Below are positions 7,917 through 15,378 of a stretch of 62,422 bases of DNA, one piece after another. A program made the position numbers and the translations under genes. The stretch covers positions 1-62,422 of the forward strand of contig JAFXEX010000021.1 in NCBI GenBank assembly GCA_017520825.1. The letters are read 5' to 3'. Source of the DNA: Clostridia bacterium (GTDB lineage Bacteria; Bacillota; Clostridia; Oscillospirales; SIG627). The first letter of the stretch is position 1, and each line of letters starts with the position of its first letter. The notes beneath the pieces were generated by a model. That model searched no databases, was not told the origin of the DNA, and was given only the letters and a program-made list of their open reading frames with translations.

Positions 7917-8378
7917 ATGGAGAGAATAGCAAGCTTTTCGGTAGACCACGATAAAATAGAGACCGGCATTTACGTTTCGCGCATTGACGGAGATATAATC
8001 ACCTACGACCTGCGCACCAGGAAGCCCAACGGTGACGATTATATTGACGACGTGACTATGCACTCGGTTGAGCATATGATGGCAACCTATCTGAGAAACT
8101 CGGATATAGGAAGCAGAGTCATCTATTTTGGTCCCATGGGATGCAGAACCGGCTTTTATCTCCTTGTGAGAGACCTTCCCAACGAAAGAGTTTTAGAGGA
8201 AGTGAAGCTTGCTCTAAAAAAACCGTGGAGCATAAGGGTGAGATGTTCGGCAACACACGAAAGGAATGTGGTAACTACAAATGCCTCGACCTTGACAGCG
8301 CCAAGAGGGAATGCAAGAGATACCTTGAGGTGCTTGAGGGCAAGGAAAATACTTTTGAATATTGAAAAAGAGGCTTAA
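7917..8378 (+). CDS. luxS: S-ribosylhomocysteine lyase LuxS, split by a -1 frameshift at a run of seven A
   Basis: LuxS cleaves S-ribosylhomocysteine to homocysteine and the AI-2 precursor. The first 100 codons match well: zinc ligands in HSVEH (residues 54-58) and the catalytic cysteine in GPMGCRTGFYL. After position 8222 the opened frame changes to nonsense (WSIRVRCSATHERN). The correct C terminus, with the third zinc ligand in KECGNY and the family's KRYLEVLEG, lies in the -1 frame and stops at 8365. The switch point is the heptamer A AAA AAA (8216-8222) in the correct phase. With one extra A the protein would be about 149 residues, the normal length. Cause is undecided: sequencing error, mutation, phase variation or programmed slippage. 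Confidence 0.85.
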   Translation: MERIASFSVDHDKIETGIYVSRIDGDIITYDLRTRKPNGDDYIDDVTMHSVEHMMATYLRNSDIGSRVIYFGPMGCRTGFYLLVRDLPNERVLEEVKLALKKPWSIRVRCSATHERNVVTTNASTLTAPRGNARDTLRCLRARKILLNIEKEA

Positions 8379-8392
8379 AAGCCTCTTTTTTC
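8367..8392 (+). terminator. Terminator after luxS, possibly bidirectional
   Basis: AAGAGGCTT (8368-8376) pairs with AAGCCTCTT (8379-8387), flanked by A on the left and T on the right, between the convergent luxS and choloylglycine hydrolase genes. Confidence 0.8.
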
Positions 8393-9247
8393 TATGCTCA
8401 TACCGTCGTAGGTTTTGTGATAATACACTCCGTTTTCCAAGTCCATACAGGCGATGTATCGGGTGTATTCCAGCTCTCCGTTATCCAGCGCCATACACCC
8501 CTTCGGTACGCTGACCGAGGACATAATATTGAAAAAGTGGGCGACGCTCCTTTCCTTCAGGGTGTTTTCTCTCACGAAGGTGGCTCTTACGAAGCGTGAG
8601 GGCGAGGACCAATCCCCTGGCAGACCTATTGCGCCCATTCCCCTTGATATTTGCTTCAGCTCAAGACCTTTGGAAAATCTGCTTTCCACATAGCCTGCCG
8701 TAAGGTTGAGATAGCAATTCAGGTGCATCATCTGATAGGGGAAGGGTGGATTGTTGGTAAGCACCCCTGCAGGATTTTCGTAAATCCTTACGCCGTCACG
8801 CCCCGATTCAACCGTAACGCTTTCGCTTTTATCTCCTATCAGCCAATGAAGTGGGGCAGTAGGGAAATCGGGCGAAAAGGGTGTATCGGCTATCCTCACT
8901 CCTTGCAGAAGCTCTTTGGCATCGCTTACGCTTTCTGCCTGTGACAGTATATAGGGGATAAGCTCAAAGGCAGAAACGTCCCCTGCCTCTCCACTTGGGA
9001 AATAAGCGTTCCCCACGAAATTAAGCCCTGCCATTGCAACTCCTCTCTCGTTCATTCCGTCGAAGAAGAGAGGGAAGTCCCTTTCAAGCCTTGCCATTCC
9101 CACTATTGCAAAAGAGCCTTCAACGGCTTTTCTGTGCTGAAGCTCAAGGGTATATCCTCGGGGCAGTGAAACCACCCTTTCACCGAAGCTTACTTCGTAG
9201 TCAAGAGTTCTGCCGAAATATCCGTTCCAATTTATTGCCGTACACAT
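8375..9247 (-). CDS. Choloylglycine hydrolase family protein (bile salt hydrolase / penicillin V acylase type)
   Basis: 290-residue Ntn hydrolase. The nucleophile Cys2 follows the initiator Met (MCTAINW), and GRTLDYE (residues 12-18) supplies the conserved Arg and Asp. VLTNNPPFPYQ contains the substrate-pocket asparagines, and LPGDWSSPSRFVRATF the conserved Arg. These are the key residues of bile salt hydrolases and penicillin V acylases, which cleave amide bonds of conjugated bile acids or acyl amides. It is somewhat shorter than typical BSH (about 315-330). No signal peptide, so probably cytoplasmic. Substrate class cannot be decided from sequence alone. Confidence 0.9.
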   Translation of the reverse strand: MCTAINWNGYFGRTLDYEVSFGERVVSLPRGYTLELQHRKAVEGSFAIVGMARLERDFPLFFDGMNERGVAMAGLNFVGNAYFPSGEAGDVSAFELIPYILSQAESVSDAKELLQGVRIADTPFSPDFPTAPLHWLIGDKSESVTVESGRDGVRIYENPAGVLTNNPPFPYQMMHLNCYLNLTAGYVESRFSKGLELKQISRGMGAIGLPGDWSSPSRFVRATFVRENTLKERSVAHFFNIMSSVSVPKGCMALDNGELEYTRYIACMDLENGVYYHKTYDGMSIEKRGF

Positions 9248-9303
9248 ATTGCTTCTCCTTAACTTTTTGTAGTATTTTGTCCCATATTTCGTTAAATAAA
9301 CGC

Positions 9304-9332
9304 TTGAAAATGTAGAGGAAGTATTGTATAAT
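9304..9332 (+). promoter_or_regulatory. Promoter of the SGNH-rhaA operon
   Basis: -35 TTGAAA (9304-9309), 17-bp spacer, -10 TATAAT (9327-9332), 39 bp before the ATG at 9371. Confidence 0.7.
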
Positions 9333-9370
9333 GGTTTAACAGAATAAGTTGAACACCGAAGGAGTATAAA

Positions 9371-10384
9371 ATGAAGCTTGACTTAAGTCAGATAAAAGAG
9401 ATTACCACGGGTGCCGTAGCCGTAAATGAAGAAAACGGCGTCTTTTCCTTCAGCAGATTTACCGAGGAGCAGGAAAGACTGTACCGTGAGACCAACGATG
9501 ATTTTTACAACAAGGCTCTTGCAAACGCAGGGGTTAAGCTCTCCTTTAAAACAGACAGTAAAAATTTGTATATAAGGCTGAAAGCCACGGCTTCATCTTC
9601 GAGAAAATATTTTTCGGTTGACGCTTTTGTGAACGGGCGTGCCATAGGCTATATTGACAATTTTTCGGATATAAAGCCGGAGCGCAACTACACCAAGCAG
9701 GAGTTTCCTCTGGGCACTTTTTCAAAAAGCTTTGCTCTGGGAGAGGGAGAGAAAAGCGTATGCCTTCATCTTCCCTGGTCTGCAAGGGTGGAGCTTGAAG
9801 AGCTTACTATAGACGACGGCGCCTTTATCAAAGGGGTAAAGCCCACCAAAAAGCTACTTGCCTTCGGTGATTCCATAACTCAGGGATACGACGCTTTGCG
9901 TCCGTCAAACCGATATATTGCAAGGCTTGCAGATAAAATAGGGGCAGAGGAATTCAATAAGGGAATCGGGGGAGAAATATTTTTCCCTCGCCTTTCAGAG
10001 CTGAAGGACGACTTTGTACCCGACTATATAACCGTAGCCTACGGAACAAACGATTGGAATACAATTGGCAGTGGAGCCTTTAAGCTTAACTGTAAGGCGT
10101 TTTTTAATAATCTTTCAAAGAATTATCCCAACTCGAAAATATTTGCAATTACACCCATATGGAGAAAGAATTATAAGGAATACCGAGAGTTCGGAGCCTT
10201 TGAAGCAGTAGAGCAATATATAAGAGAGTCGGTTGAGGGGCTTGATAATATCACGGTTATATCGGGCTTTGATTTGGTCCCTCACGACGACGGATATTTT
10301 GCCGATTTGGTACTGCATCCCAAGGACGATGGCTTTGAGCTTTACACAGAGAATTTATACGCTGAAATAAAAGCGTTGTTGTGA
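9371..10384 (+). CDS. SGNH/GDSL-type esterase with N-terminal beta domain
   Basis: 337 residues. Residues about 1-150 form a beta-rich domain like the N-terminal part of two-domain carbohydrate esterases. The catalytic domain has the block I serine in AFGDSITQGYD (near residue 167), block II GIGGE, block III YGTNDW, and an LVLHPKDDG block V with Asp/His. Such enzymes often remove acetyl groups from sugars or polysaccharides. No signal peptide is evident. It leads an operon ending in L-rhamnose isomerase, so deacylation of a rhamnose-containing glycan is possible (inference). Confidence 0.88.
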   Translation: MKLDLSQIKEITTGAVAVNEENGVFSFSRFTEEQERLYRETNDDFYNKALANAGVKLSFKTDSKNLYIRLKATASSSRKYFSVDAFVNGRAIGYIDNFSDIKPERNYTKQEFPLGTFSKSFALGEGEKSVCLHLPWSARVELEELTIDDGAFIKGVKPTKKLLAFGDSITQGYDALRPSNRYIARLADKIGAEEFNKGIGGEIFFPRLSELKDDFVPDYITVAYGTNDWNTIGSGAFKLNCKAFFNNLSKNYPNSKIFAITPIWRKNYKEYREFGAFEAVEQYIRESVEGLDNITVISGFDLVPHDDGYFADLVLHPKDDGFELYTENLYAEIKALL

Positions 10385-11250
10385 AAAGGAAAAAGTATAT
10401 GAAAATTAACCGTAATAGGTTAGAGGAAGCAAAGCCTTGCCATAAATTAACTGTATCCAATGCAAAGTCTGTATTATTGTTCGTAGGCTTGGCACTTTTG
10501 TCCTGGGCTTTGCTTAACGGAAGTCTGATTTGTGAAGGGTGGCAACGGGATTTACTTATGGGGCTTGGCACCGGTGCCGGCACTTCAGCCTTGGTATCGT
10601 TGGTGTTTTACCTCAACGATAAGCAAATTAAAAAAAGAGAGAGCTTAAACCAACGGATAGCGTTTATGCACGAGTTTAGGTTTTTGTATTGGAACGTTAT
10701 TACTTCAATAAATTTTGACAAATGCAACGGCGTGGTATTGAGCTTAGAGGATTACGTAAAAAGACAGCACAGATGGTATCACGAATACTATAAGCGAACG
10801 GTTGCTAAAAGCGCCACAGAGGAGGAAACGCGCCTTCGCATAGAGAGGCTGAAGGAATTCATTGCTTCAAGCATTGCCAGATTTCAGGAGCTGTTCGAAT
10901 ACGATTCAGCCTGGAAAAACGGAGATTATACCTCGTGGCAGAAAACCGAGCTGTCGGGACTTTACGTGGAATTTAAAAACGTACGGATTTTTCTGGATTG
11001 TAACGATTATGAATCTGCAATTCTGGAATTCGCCTACCTTCTCGAACGTATAAAGCGAATGGCGTCCGAATTTACGGAGCTGAAAAGCTTTGAGTTATTA
11101 AGGTTTGAATATGACGAAAACGGAAGCTTGCATATAGACGTTTCCCTTTTCGAGGAAAAGGAAGTAGATTTTAAATTCGCAAGAGAATTCAATGAAATAC
11201 GCAGAAGCAACTATATAAAGCATTATTCAAAGGATAGTATAGTTAAATGA
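10381..11250 (+). CDS. Membrane-anchored hypothetical protein
   Basis: 289 residues from the GTG at 10381, which overlaps the previous stop; an ATG at 10399 after AAAAGGAAAAA is an equally possible start. Two adjacent hydrophobic helices lie near the N terminus (VLLFVGLALLSWALLNGSLI and a second around GTGAGTSALVSLVFYL). They are followed by about 200 charged, helix-rich residues that should be cytoplasmic. No family recognised. Position within the SGNH-rhaA operon is the only functional clue. Confidence 0.7.
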   Translation: MKRKKYMKINRNRLEEAKPCHKLTVSNAKSVLLFVGLALLSWALLNGSLICEGWQRDLLMGLGTGAGTSALVSLVFYLNDKQIKKRESLNQRIAFMHEFRFLYWNVITSINFDKCNGVVLSLEDYVKRQHRWYHEYYKRTVAKSATEEETRLRIERLKEFIASSIARFQELFEYDSAWKNGDYTSWQKTELSGLYVEFKNVRIFLDCNDYESAILEFAYLLERIKRMASEFTELKSFELLRFEYDENGSLHIDVSLFEEKEVDFKFAREFNEIRRSNYIKHYSKDSIVK

Positions 11251-11272
11251 CTGACGTTGAAAGGAGAATGTT

Positions 11273-11476
11273 ATGGGAATCTGGCTTATTTTGATTGCCG
11301 TTTTCGTGGCGCTTTGGATTTGGTGGCTTATTGCAGATGAGTTTTCAACCATTGCAAAATATAAGGGATATAACGAAAGTAAGTATTTCTGGTATTGCTT
11401 TTTGTTTGGCTTGGTGGGCTACTTAACGGTTATTGCTCTGCCTGCCAAGAAAAACAGAAACGACCTTGACGAATAG
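11273..11476 (+). CDS. Small two-helix membrane protein
   Basis: 67 residues with a first helix (IWLILIAVFVALWIWWLIAD) and a second (YFWYCFLFGLVGYLTVIAL), ending in a charged tail KKNRNDLDE. A clear GAAAGGAG site precedes ATG 11273, and it lies between operon genes with the next start only nine bases downstream. Function unknown. Confidence 0.75.
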   Translation: MGIWLILIAVFVALWIWWLIADEFSTIAKYKGYNESKYFWYCFLFGLVGYLTVIALPAKKNRNDLDE

Positions 11477-11484
11477 GAAGCACT

Positions 11485-12381
11485 ATGGAAAAGCTATTGA
11501 AAAATCTTGGATATTACAACGGAAAATACGACCTTATTGAGAATATGAGCGTTCCGATGACAGACCGTGTTTGCTGGTTTGGTGACGGCGTGTACGATGC
11601 AACGGCAACGAGGAACGGCGTTATATACTGTCTTGAGGACCATATTGACCGATTTTACCGTTCTGCATCTGCAGTGGAGATTGAAATTCCTTACACCAAG
11701 GAGGAGCTGAAGGACTTGCTTTCAGACCTTGTGGCAAGGGTGGACGTGAGTGAGACCGACGGCGAGGCGTTTCTCTATTGGCAGATTACCAGAGGCGCTA
11801 ATATTCCCCGAAATCACGTGTTCCCCGAAGGAGTTAAGGCGAGCCTTTGGGTAACGGTTACACCCAGAAGGCTTGCCGACGTATATCGCAGAGCAAGGCT
11901 TATATCTCACGAGGACATACGCTATTTTATGTGTAATATAAAGACTCTCTGTCTGCTTCCCAGCGTTATTGCGTCAGAAAAGGCAAAAAGGGCAGGGGCA
12001 GAGGAATGCGTCCTTTACAGAAGGGAAGCCGACGGAATTAAAAACAGAGTTACCGAGGGCGCTCACACCAACGTTCACTGTCTGAAGAACGGCGTGCTTT
12101 ATACGGCGCCACTTGACAATCTGGTGCTTCCCGGCATTGCGCGAAAAAATCTCATTAAGGTATGCAACAGGCTGGGCGTTGAGGTGAGGGAAGAGCCTTT
12201 TGACCTTGAATTTCTTATGAGGGCAGACGAGGTTATGCTTTCGTCAAGCTCAAACTTCTGTATCGTGGCAACTCATATCGACGGCACGGAGGTTGGTGGA
12301 AGGGCGCCTGAGCTGTTAAAGAGCATACAGGACGCACTTGTAGAGGATTATCTTAACAGTACAAATAAAGGAGATAAATGA
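11485..12381 (+). CDS. Class IV aminotransferase (D-amino acid transaminase type)
   Basis: 298 residues with fold-type IV PLP features: YYNGKYDLIENMSVPMTDRVC and FGDGVYDATATRNGVIYCLEDH near the N terminus, the putative PLP lysine in FMCNIKTLCLLPSV (near 153), and the glutamate region RVTEGAHTNVHCLKNG (near 190). The pattern (short N-terminal strand, GVYD...HIDR) resembles D-alanine transaminases more than branched-chain enzymes. D-Ala transaminases supply D-amino acids for peptidoglycan. Its 3' end nearly abuts rhaA. Confidence 0.88.
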   Translation: MEKLLKNLGYYNGKYDLIENMSVPMTDRVCWFGDGVYDATATRNGVIYCLEDHIDRFYRSASAVEIEIPYTKEELKDLLSDLVARVDVSETDGEAFLYWQITRGANIPRNHVFPEGVKASLWVTVTPRRLADVYRRARLISHEDIRYFMCNIKTLCLLPSVIASEKAKRAGAEECVLYRREADGIKNRVTEGAHTNVHCLKNGVLYTAPLDNLVLPGIARKNLIKVCNRLGVEVREEPFDLEFLMRADEVMLSSSSNFCIVATHIDGTEVGGRAPELLKSIQDALVEDYLNSTNKGDK

Positions 12382-12382
12382 A

Positions 12383-13633
12383 ATGAATAACCGTTATCAA
12401 GAGGCTAAAAAAATTTACGCAAGGCTTGGCGTTGATACCGACCTTGCCATTGAGAAGCTTAAAAAGGTTGCAGTGTCGGTTCATTGCTGGCAGGGTGACG
12501 ACGTTACGGGCTTTGACCACGACGGACCCTTGACCGGTGGAATTCAAACCACGGGAAATTATCCCGGCAAGGCAACGACTCCCGAACAGCTTATGGCAGA
12601 TATGGACAAGGCGCTTTCCCTTTGCCCCGGAAAGAAAAAAATCAACGTTCACGCCTGCTACGCAATTTTTGAAAAGGGCGAATACGTTGACCGTGATAAG
12701 CTTGAGCCAAAGCATTTCAAAAAATGGGTGGACTTTGCCAAGGAAAGAGGAATGGGCATTGATTTCAATCCCACGTTTTTCTCGCATCCCAAGGTAAAAA
12801 ACGGACTTACTCTTTCAAGCCCCGATGAAGAAACCAGACGCTTCTGGATTGAGCACGGCAAGGCTTGTATAAGAATTTCACAGTATTTTGCCGAGGAAAC
12901 GGGCGTTCCCTGCGTTATGAATATCTGGACGGGTGACGGATACAAGGATATTCCTGCCGACAGAATGAATCCGAGAATAAGATACAAGGAGGCTATTGAG
13001 GAAATACTCTCAGAGCCCTTTGACAAGGCTCTCGTAAAGCCCTGCGTTGAATCCAAGGTTTTCGGAATCGGCGTAGAGTCCTTTACTGCAGGCTCTGCAG
13101 AATTTTCACTGGTCTTTGCCTCAACTCACGAGGGCTGTCTGCCTCTTATGGATAACGGCCATTATCATCCCACCGAGGTGGTATCCGATAAAATTCCGGC
13201 ATTGCTTGCCTTTTTCCCCGAGATAGCCTTACATATTACCAGAGGTGTACGTTGGGATTCCGACCACGTGCTTCTCTTCGACGACGAAACCAGAGAGATG
13301 GCAAAGGAAATCGTCCGTTGCGATGCCCTTGACCGAGTGTATATGGCGCTTGACTATTTCGATGCAAGTATAAACCGTATTTCTGCTTGGGTGGTAGGCG
13401 TGAGAAGCTGGCAAAAAGCACTTCTCTCAGCGCTTTGTACTCCCAACGAAATGCTTCGTGAGCTTCAGGATACCAATCAGCTTACAGAGCTTATGGTAAT
13501 GATGGAGGAATGTAAAACTCTTCCCTTCGGTGACGTATGGGAGCAATACTGTCAGGAGTGTGGAGTTGCCTCCGACGCCCTTTGGTTTGAAGAAGTGAAG
13601 AAGTACGAAAAAGAGGTTCTGTTAAAGAGATAA
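12383..13633 (+). CDS. rhaA: L-rhamnose isomerase
   Basis: 416 residues matching RhaA over the full length: VAVSVHCWQGDDVTGF near residue 30, GGIQTTGNYPGKATTPEQLM, INVHACYAI, FNPTFFSHPK, and the metal-site region VGVESFTAGSAEFSL / MDNGHYHPTEVVSD / ITRGVRWDSDHV. RhaA converts L-rhamnose to L-rhamnulose in the cytoplasm using divalent metal. No rhaB or rhaD is in the window, so the rest of the pathway is elsewhere. Ribosome site AAAGGAGAT overlaps the end of the aminotransferase gene. Confidence 0.97.
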   Translation: MNNRYQEAKKIYARLGVDTDLAIEKLKKVAVSVHCWQGDDVTGFDHDGPLTGGIQTTGNYPGKATTPEQLMADMDKALSLCPGKKKINVHACYAIFEKGEYVDRDKLEPKHFKKWVDFAKERGMGIDFNPTFFSHPKVKNGLTLSSPDEETRRFWIEHGKACIRISQYFAEETGVPCVMNIWTGDGYKDIPADRMNPRIRYKEAIEEILSEPFDKALVKPCVESKVFGIGVESFTAGSAEFSLVFASTHEGCLPLMDNGHYHPTEVVSDKIPALLAFFPEIALHITRGVRWDSDHVLLFDDETREMAKEIVRCDALDRVYMALDYFDASINRISAWVVGVRSWQKALLSALCTPNEMLRELQDTNQLTELMVMMEECKTLPFGDVWEQYCQECGVASDALWFEEVKKYEKEVLLKR

Positions 13634-13655
13634 AAAGGCATAACTGCATTATGCG

Positions 13656-13740
13656 CGATATGTTGCCTACGGCAACTCGATATGTTCCTTACGGAACTCG
13701 ATATGTGCTTCGCACGCGATATGTTTGCTTTGCAAACGAT
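13656..13740. repeat. CGATATG palindromic unit array
   Basis: Four CGATATG units at 13656, 13678, 13699 and 13717, and a final CGAT at 13737. Each unit is followed by a different perfect short hairpin: GTTGCC-tac-GGCAAC, GTTCC-ttac-GGAAC, GTGC-ttc-GCAC and GTTTGC-ttt-GCAAAC. Spacing is 18-22 bp. It lies just after rhaA, before the terminator. Confidence 0.8.
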
Positions 13741-13782
13741 AAGGAAAATTTGCAAAAGGCAAATTAACATTAATTGTGCATT

Positions 13783-13815
13783 AAAAAAGCAAGAGGAATA
13801 CTCCTCTTGCTTTTT
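13783..13815 (+). terminator. Terminator of the rhaA operon
   Basis: GCAAGAGGA (13789-13797) pairs with TCCTCTTGC (13802-13810) and is flanked by six A and five T. The same 9-bp stem is reused in the terminator at 15656-15678. Confidence 0.8.
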
Positions 13816-13816
13816 C

Positions 13817-14136
13817 TTTAGCCCAAATATGAAGCCGTATATCAAAAAGGTGGGAGTTTTGGTGGGAGATTTGTCAATCCCGACGCCGTAACAAAAGGCG
13901 CACAGATTTGGAGATAAAATCGTCAATTGCGAAGCCGTAGCCGTACAACTTCTACGGCAGTGCGAGCAAGGGGCGAAGAAAATGAAATTTTCAAAATGGA
14001 AGAAAGCGTAAGCTTTCAACATTATAAAAATATATAACAAAGAAGTGATGTGTTCACGCTTTTTATAATTCGAGAACACATCACTTTAACTTTTATTATT
14101 TTTTCATTTTCGTTTTTAGCCCAAATATGAAGCCGT
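13817..14136. repeat. Structured dispersed repeat, copy A, bounded by 22-bp direct repeats
   Basis: No gene lies here. A perfect 22-bp direct repeat beginning TTTAGCCCAAATATGAAGCC occupies 13817-13838 and 14115-14136. Inside, from about 13888, is a block shared (inverted) with 41423-41666: conserved AGGCGCACA, ATTTGGAGATAAAATCG and GCGAAGAAAATGAAATTTT segments, with hairpins GCCGTAG/CTACGGC (13934-13958) and GAAAGC/GCTTTC (14002-14017). A 13-bp stem AAGTGATGTGTTC (14043-14055) / GAACACATCACTT (14074-14086) may also terminate the DAHP synthase transcript. Confidence 0.75.
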
Positions 14137-14137
14137 G

Positions 14138-15166
14138 TTAAAGCAGTTCTGCCATATCGAGAATCAAACGCTCGGTCTTTTCCCAACCGAGACAAGGGTC
14201 GGTAATGGACTTGCCCCATACGTTTTCGCCTATCTTTTGCGCGCCGTCCTCAATGTAGCTTTCAATCATAAAGCCCTTAACCAGCTTTTTAATATCGGCG
14301 TTGTGACGGCAGGAGTGAAGCACCTCCTTGGCAATCCTTGCCTGCTCAAGATACTTCTTGCCCGAATTCGAGTGGTTGGTGTCAACTATAAGCGCAGGGT
14401 TCTGAAGTCCCGATTTCTCATAGGCTTCCGAAAGGTGAAGAAGGTCCTCGTAGTGATAGTTGGGAATAGCCTCGCCGTGCTTATTTACGTAGCCTCTGAG
14501 TATTGCGTGAGCGTATGGGTTACCCTCGGAGTTAACCTCCCAGCCTCTGTAAATAAAGGTGTGCTTGTGCTGTGCTGCAGTAATGGAGTTCATCATAACC
14601 GAAATATCTCCACTGGTGGGATTTTTCATACCAACGGGAACGTCAAGTCCACTTGAAACCAGTCTGTGCTGTTGATTTTCAACGGAGCGCGCGCCTATTG
14701 CAACGTAGCCAAGCACGTCGCTGAGGTAACGGTAGTTTTCGGGGTAGAGCATTTCGTCGGCGCAGGAGAAGCCAGTTTCTGCAAGAGCTCTCATATGAAG
14801 CTCACGAATGGCAACGATGCCCTTGTACATATCGGGCTTTTCGTTGGGGTTGGGCTGATGAAGCATACCCTTGTAGCCGTCGCCTGTGGTACGGGGCTTG
14901 TTGGTATAAATTCGGGGAACGATGAATATTTTGTCCTCCACCTTTTCCTGAACCTGACGCAGACGGGTTATGTAATCTATAACGCTGTCCTCATTGTCAG
15001 CCGAGCAGGGACCGATAACAAGCACCAGCTTATCGGACTTACCCGTGAAAATGTCACGGAGAGCGCAGGCGCGCTTTTCCACAAGGGTTTCAAGCTGGTG
15101 GGACAGGGGATAAAGCTCCTTTACCTCCTGAGGAATAGGAAGCTTTCTTTCAAAAATCATACTCAT
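14138..15166 (-). CDS. 3-deoxy-7-phosphoheptulonate (DAHP) synthase, class I AroF/AroG type
   Basis: 342 residues; condenses phosphoenolpyruvate with erythrose 4-phosphate at the entry of the shikimate pathway. Family blocks are all present: LVIGPCSADNEDSVIDY, IFIVPRIYTNKPRTT, DGYKGMLHQPN, GFSCADEMLYPE, GARSVENQQHR, PVGMKNPTSGD, IVDTNHSNSGKK and GFMIESYIEDGAQ. Start MSMIFERK at 15166 follows AGAAAGAAGG; the longer frame has no ribosome site. Upstream lie a strong promoter, a 32-residue Phe/Tyr-rich leader peptide and a terminator-type attenuator, implying regulation by charged tRNA-Phe or tRNA-Tyr. Confidence 0.96.
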   Translation of the reverse strand: MSMIFERKLPIPQEVKELYPLSHQLETLVEKRACALRDIFTGKSDKLVLVIGPCSADNEDSVIDYITRLRQVQEKVEDKIFIVPRIYTNKPRTTGDGYKGMLHQPNPNEKPDMYKGIVAIRELHMRALAETGFSCADEMLYPENYRYLSDVLGYVAIGARSVENQQHRLVSSGLDVPVGMKNPTSGDISVMMNSITAAQHKHTFIYRGWEVNSEGNPYAHAILRGYVNKHGEAIPNYHYEDLLHLSEAYEKSGLQNPALIVDTNHSNSGKKYLEQARIAKEVLHSCRHNADIKKLVKGFMIESYIEDGAQKIGENVWGKSITDPCLGWEKTERLILDMAELL

Positions 15167-15195
15167 TGTTTTTTGCCTTCTTTCTGTAAAAAAAT

Positions 15196-15219
15196 ACCTC
15201 ACTCCGTTACGAGTGAGGT
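15196..15219 (-). terminator. Attenuator terminator in the DAHP synthase leader
   Basis: Reading leftward, ACCTCACTC-gtaacg-GAGTGAGGT forms a perfect 9-bp stem followed by ATTTTTTTA, and the coding start lies 30 bp later. The alternative helix is AGTGAG at the end of the leader ORF (15253-15258), which can pair with CTCACT of the terminator's left arm. This would prevent termination when the ribosome stalls earlier in the leader. Confidence 0.8.
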
Positions 15220-15245
15220 TGAATGGATTTCAATATCAGTCTGGA

Positions 15246-15344
15246 TTAGCCTCTCACTTGTAACCTTTGCACGCCGAAAAGAGCACAGTAAAAAAACACT
15301 GCGCTAAAATAAAAAAAGAAGCCTGCAAAAACGTTTGTGAACAT
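15246..15344 (-). CDS. Phe/Tyr-rich leader peptide of the DAHP synthase attenuator
   Basis: A 32-codon ORF with nine Phe and two Tyr, including the run GFFFYFSAVFFY (residues 8-19); it ends LFGVQRLQVRG. It sits between the promoter and the attenuator hairpin, about 34 bases downstream of the -10 box. Stalling at Phe/Tyr codons when these charged tRNAs are scarce would leave the last codons of the ORF uncovered and free to form the antiterminator. Small size and lack of conservation data keep this a prediction, but composition and geometry fit classic amino-acid attenuation. Confidence 0.82.
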   Translation of the reverse strand: MFTNVFAGFFFYFSAVFFYCALFGVQRLQVRG

Positions 15345-15378
15345 AGTTTAATCCTTCGCTAAAAATCTGTTGTCAATG

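Noticed and set aside
7917..8378. Annotating the full 153-codon frame as a normal LuxS
   Set aside because: After position 8222 it no longer matches LuxS, while the -1 frame does.
13656..13740. Array considered as a CRISPR
   Set aside because: Repeats are only 7 bp, the intervening units are short palindromes and not unique 30-bp spacers, and no cas genes are near.
14135..15307. Rightward frames opposite DAHP synthase
   Set aside because: Antisense shadows of a well supported gene and its leader; no ribosome sites.
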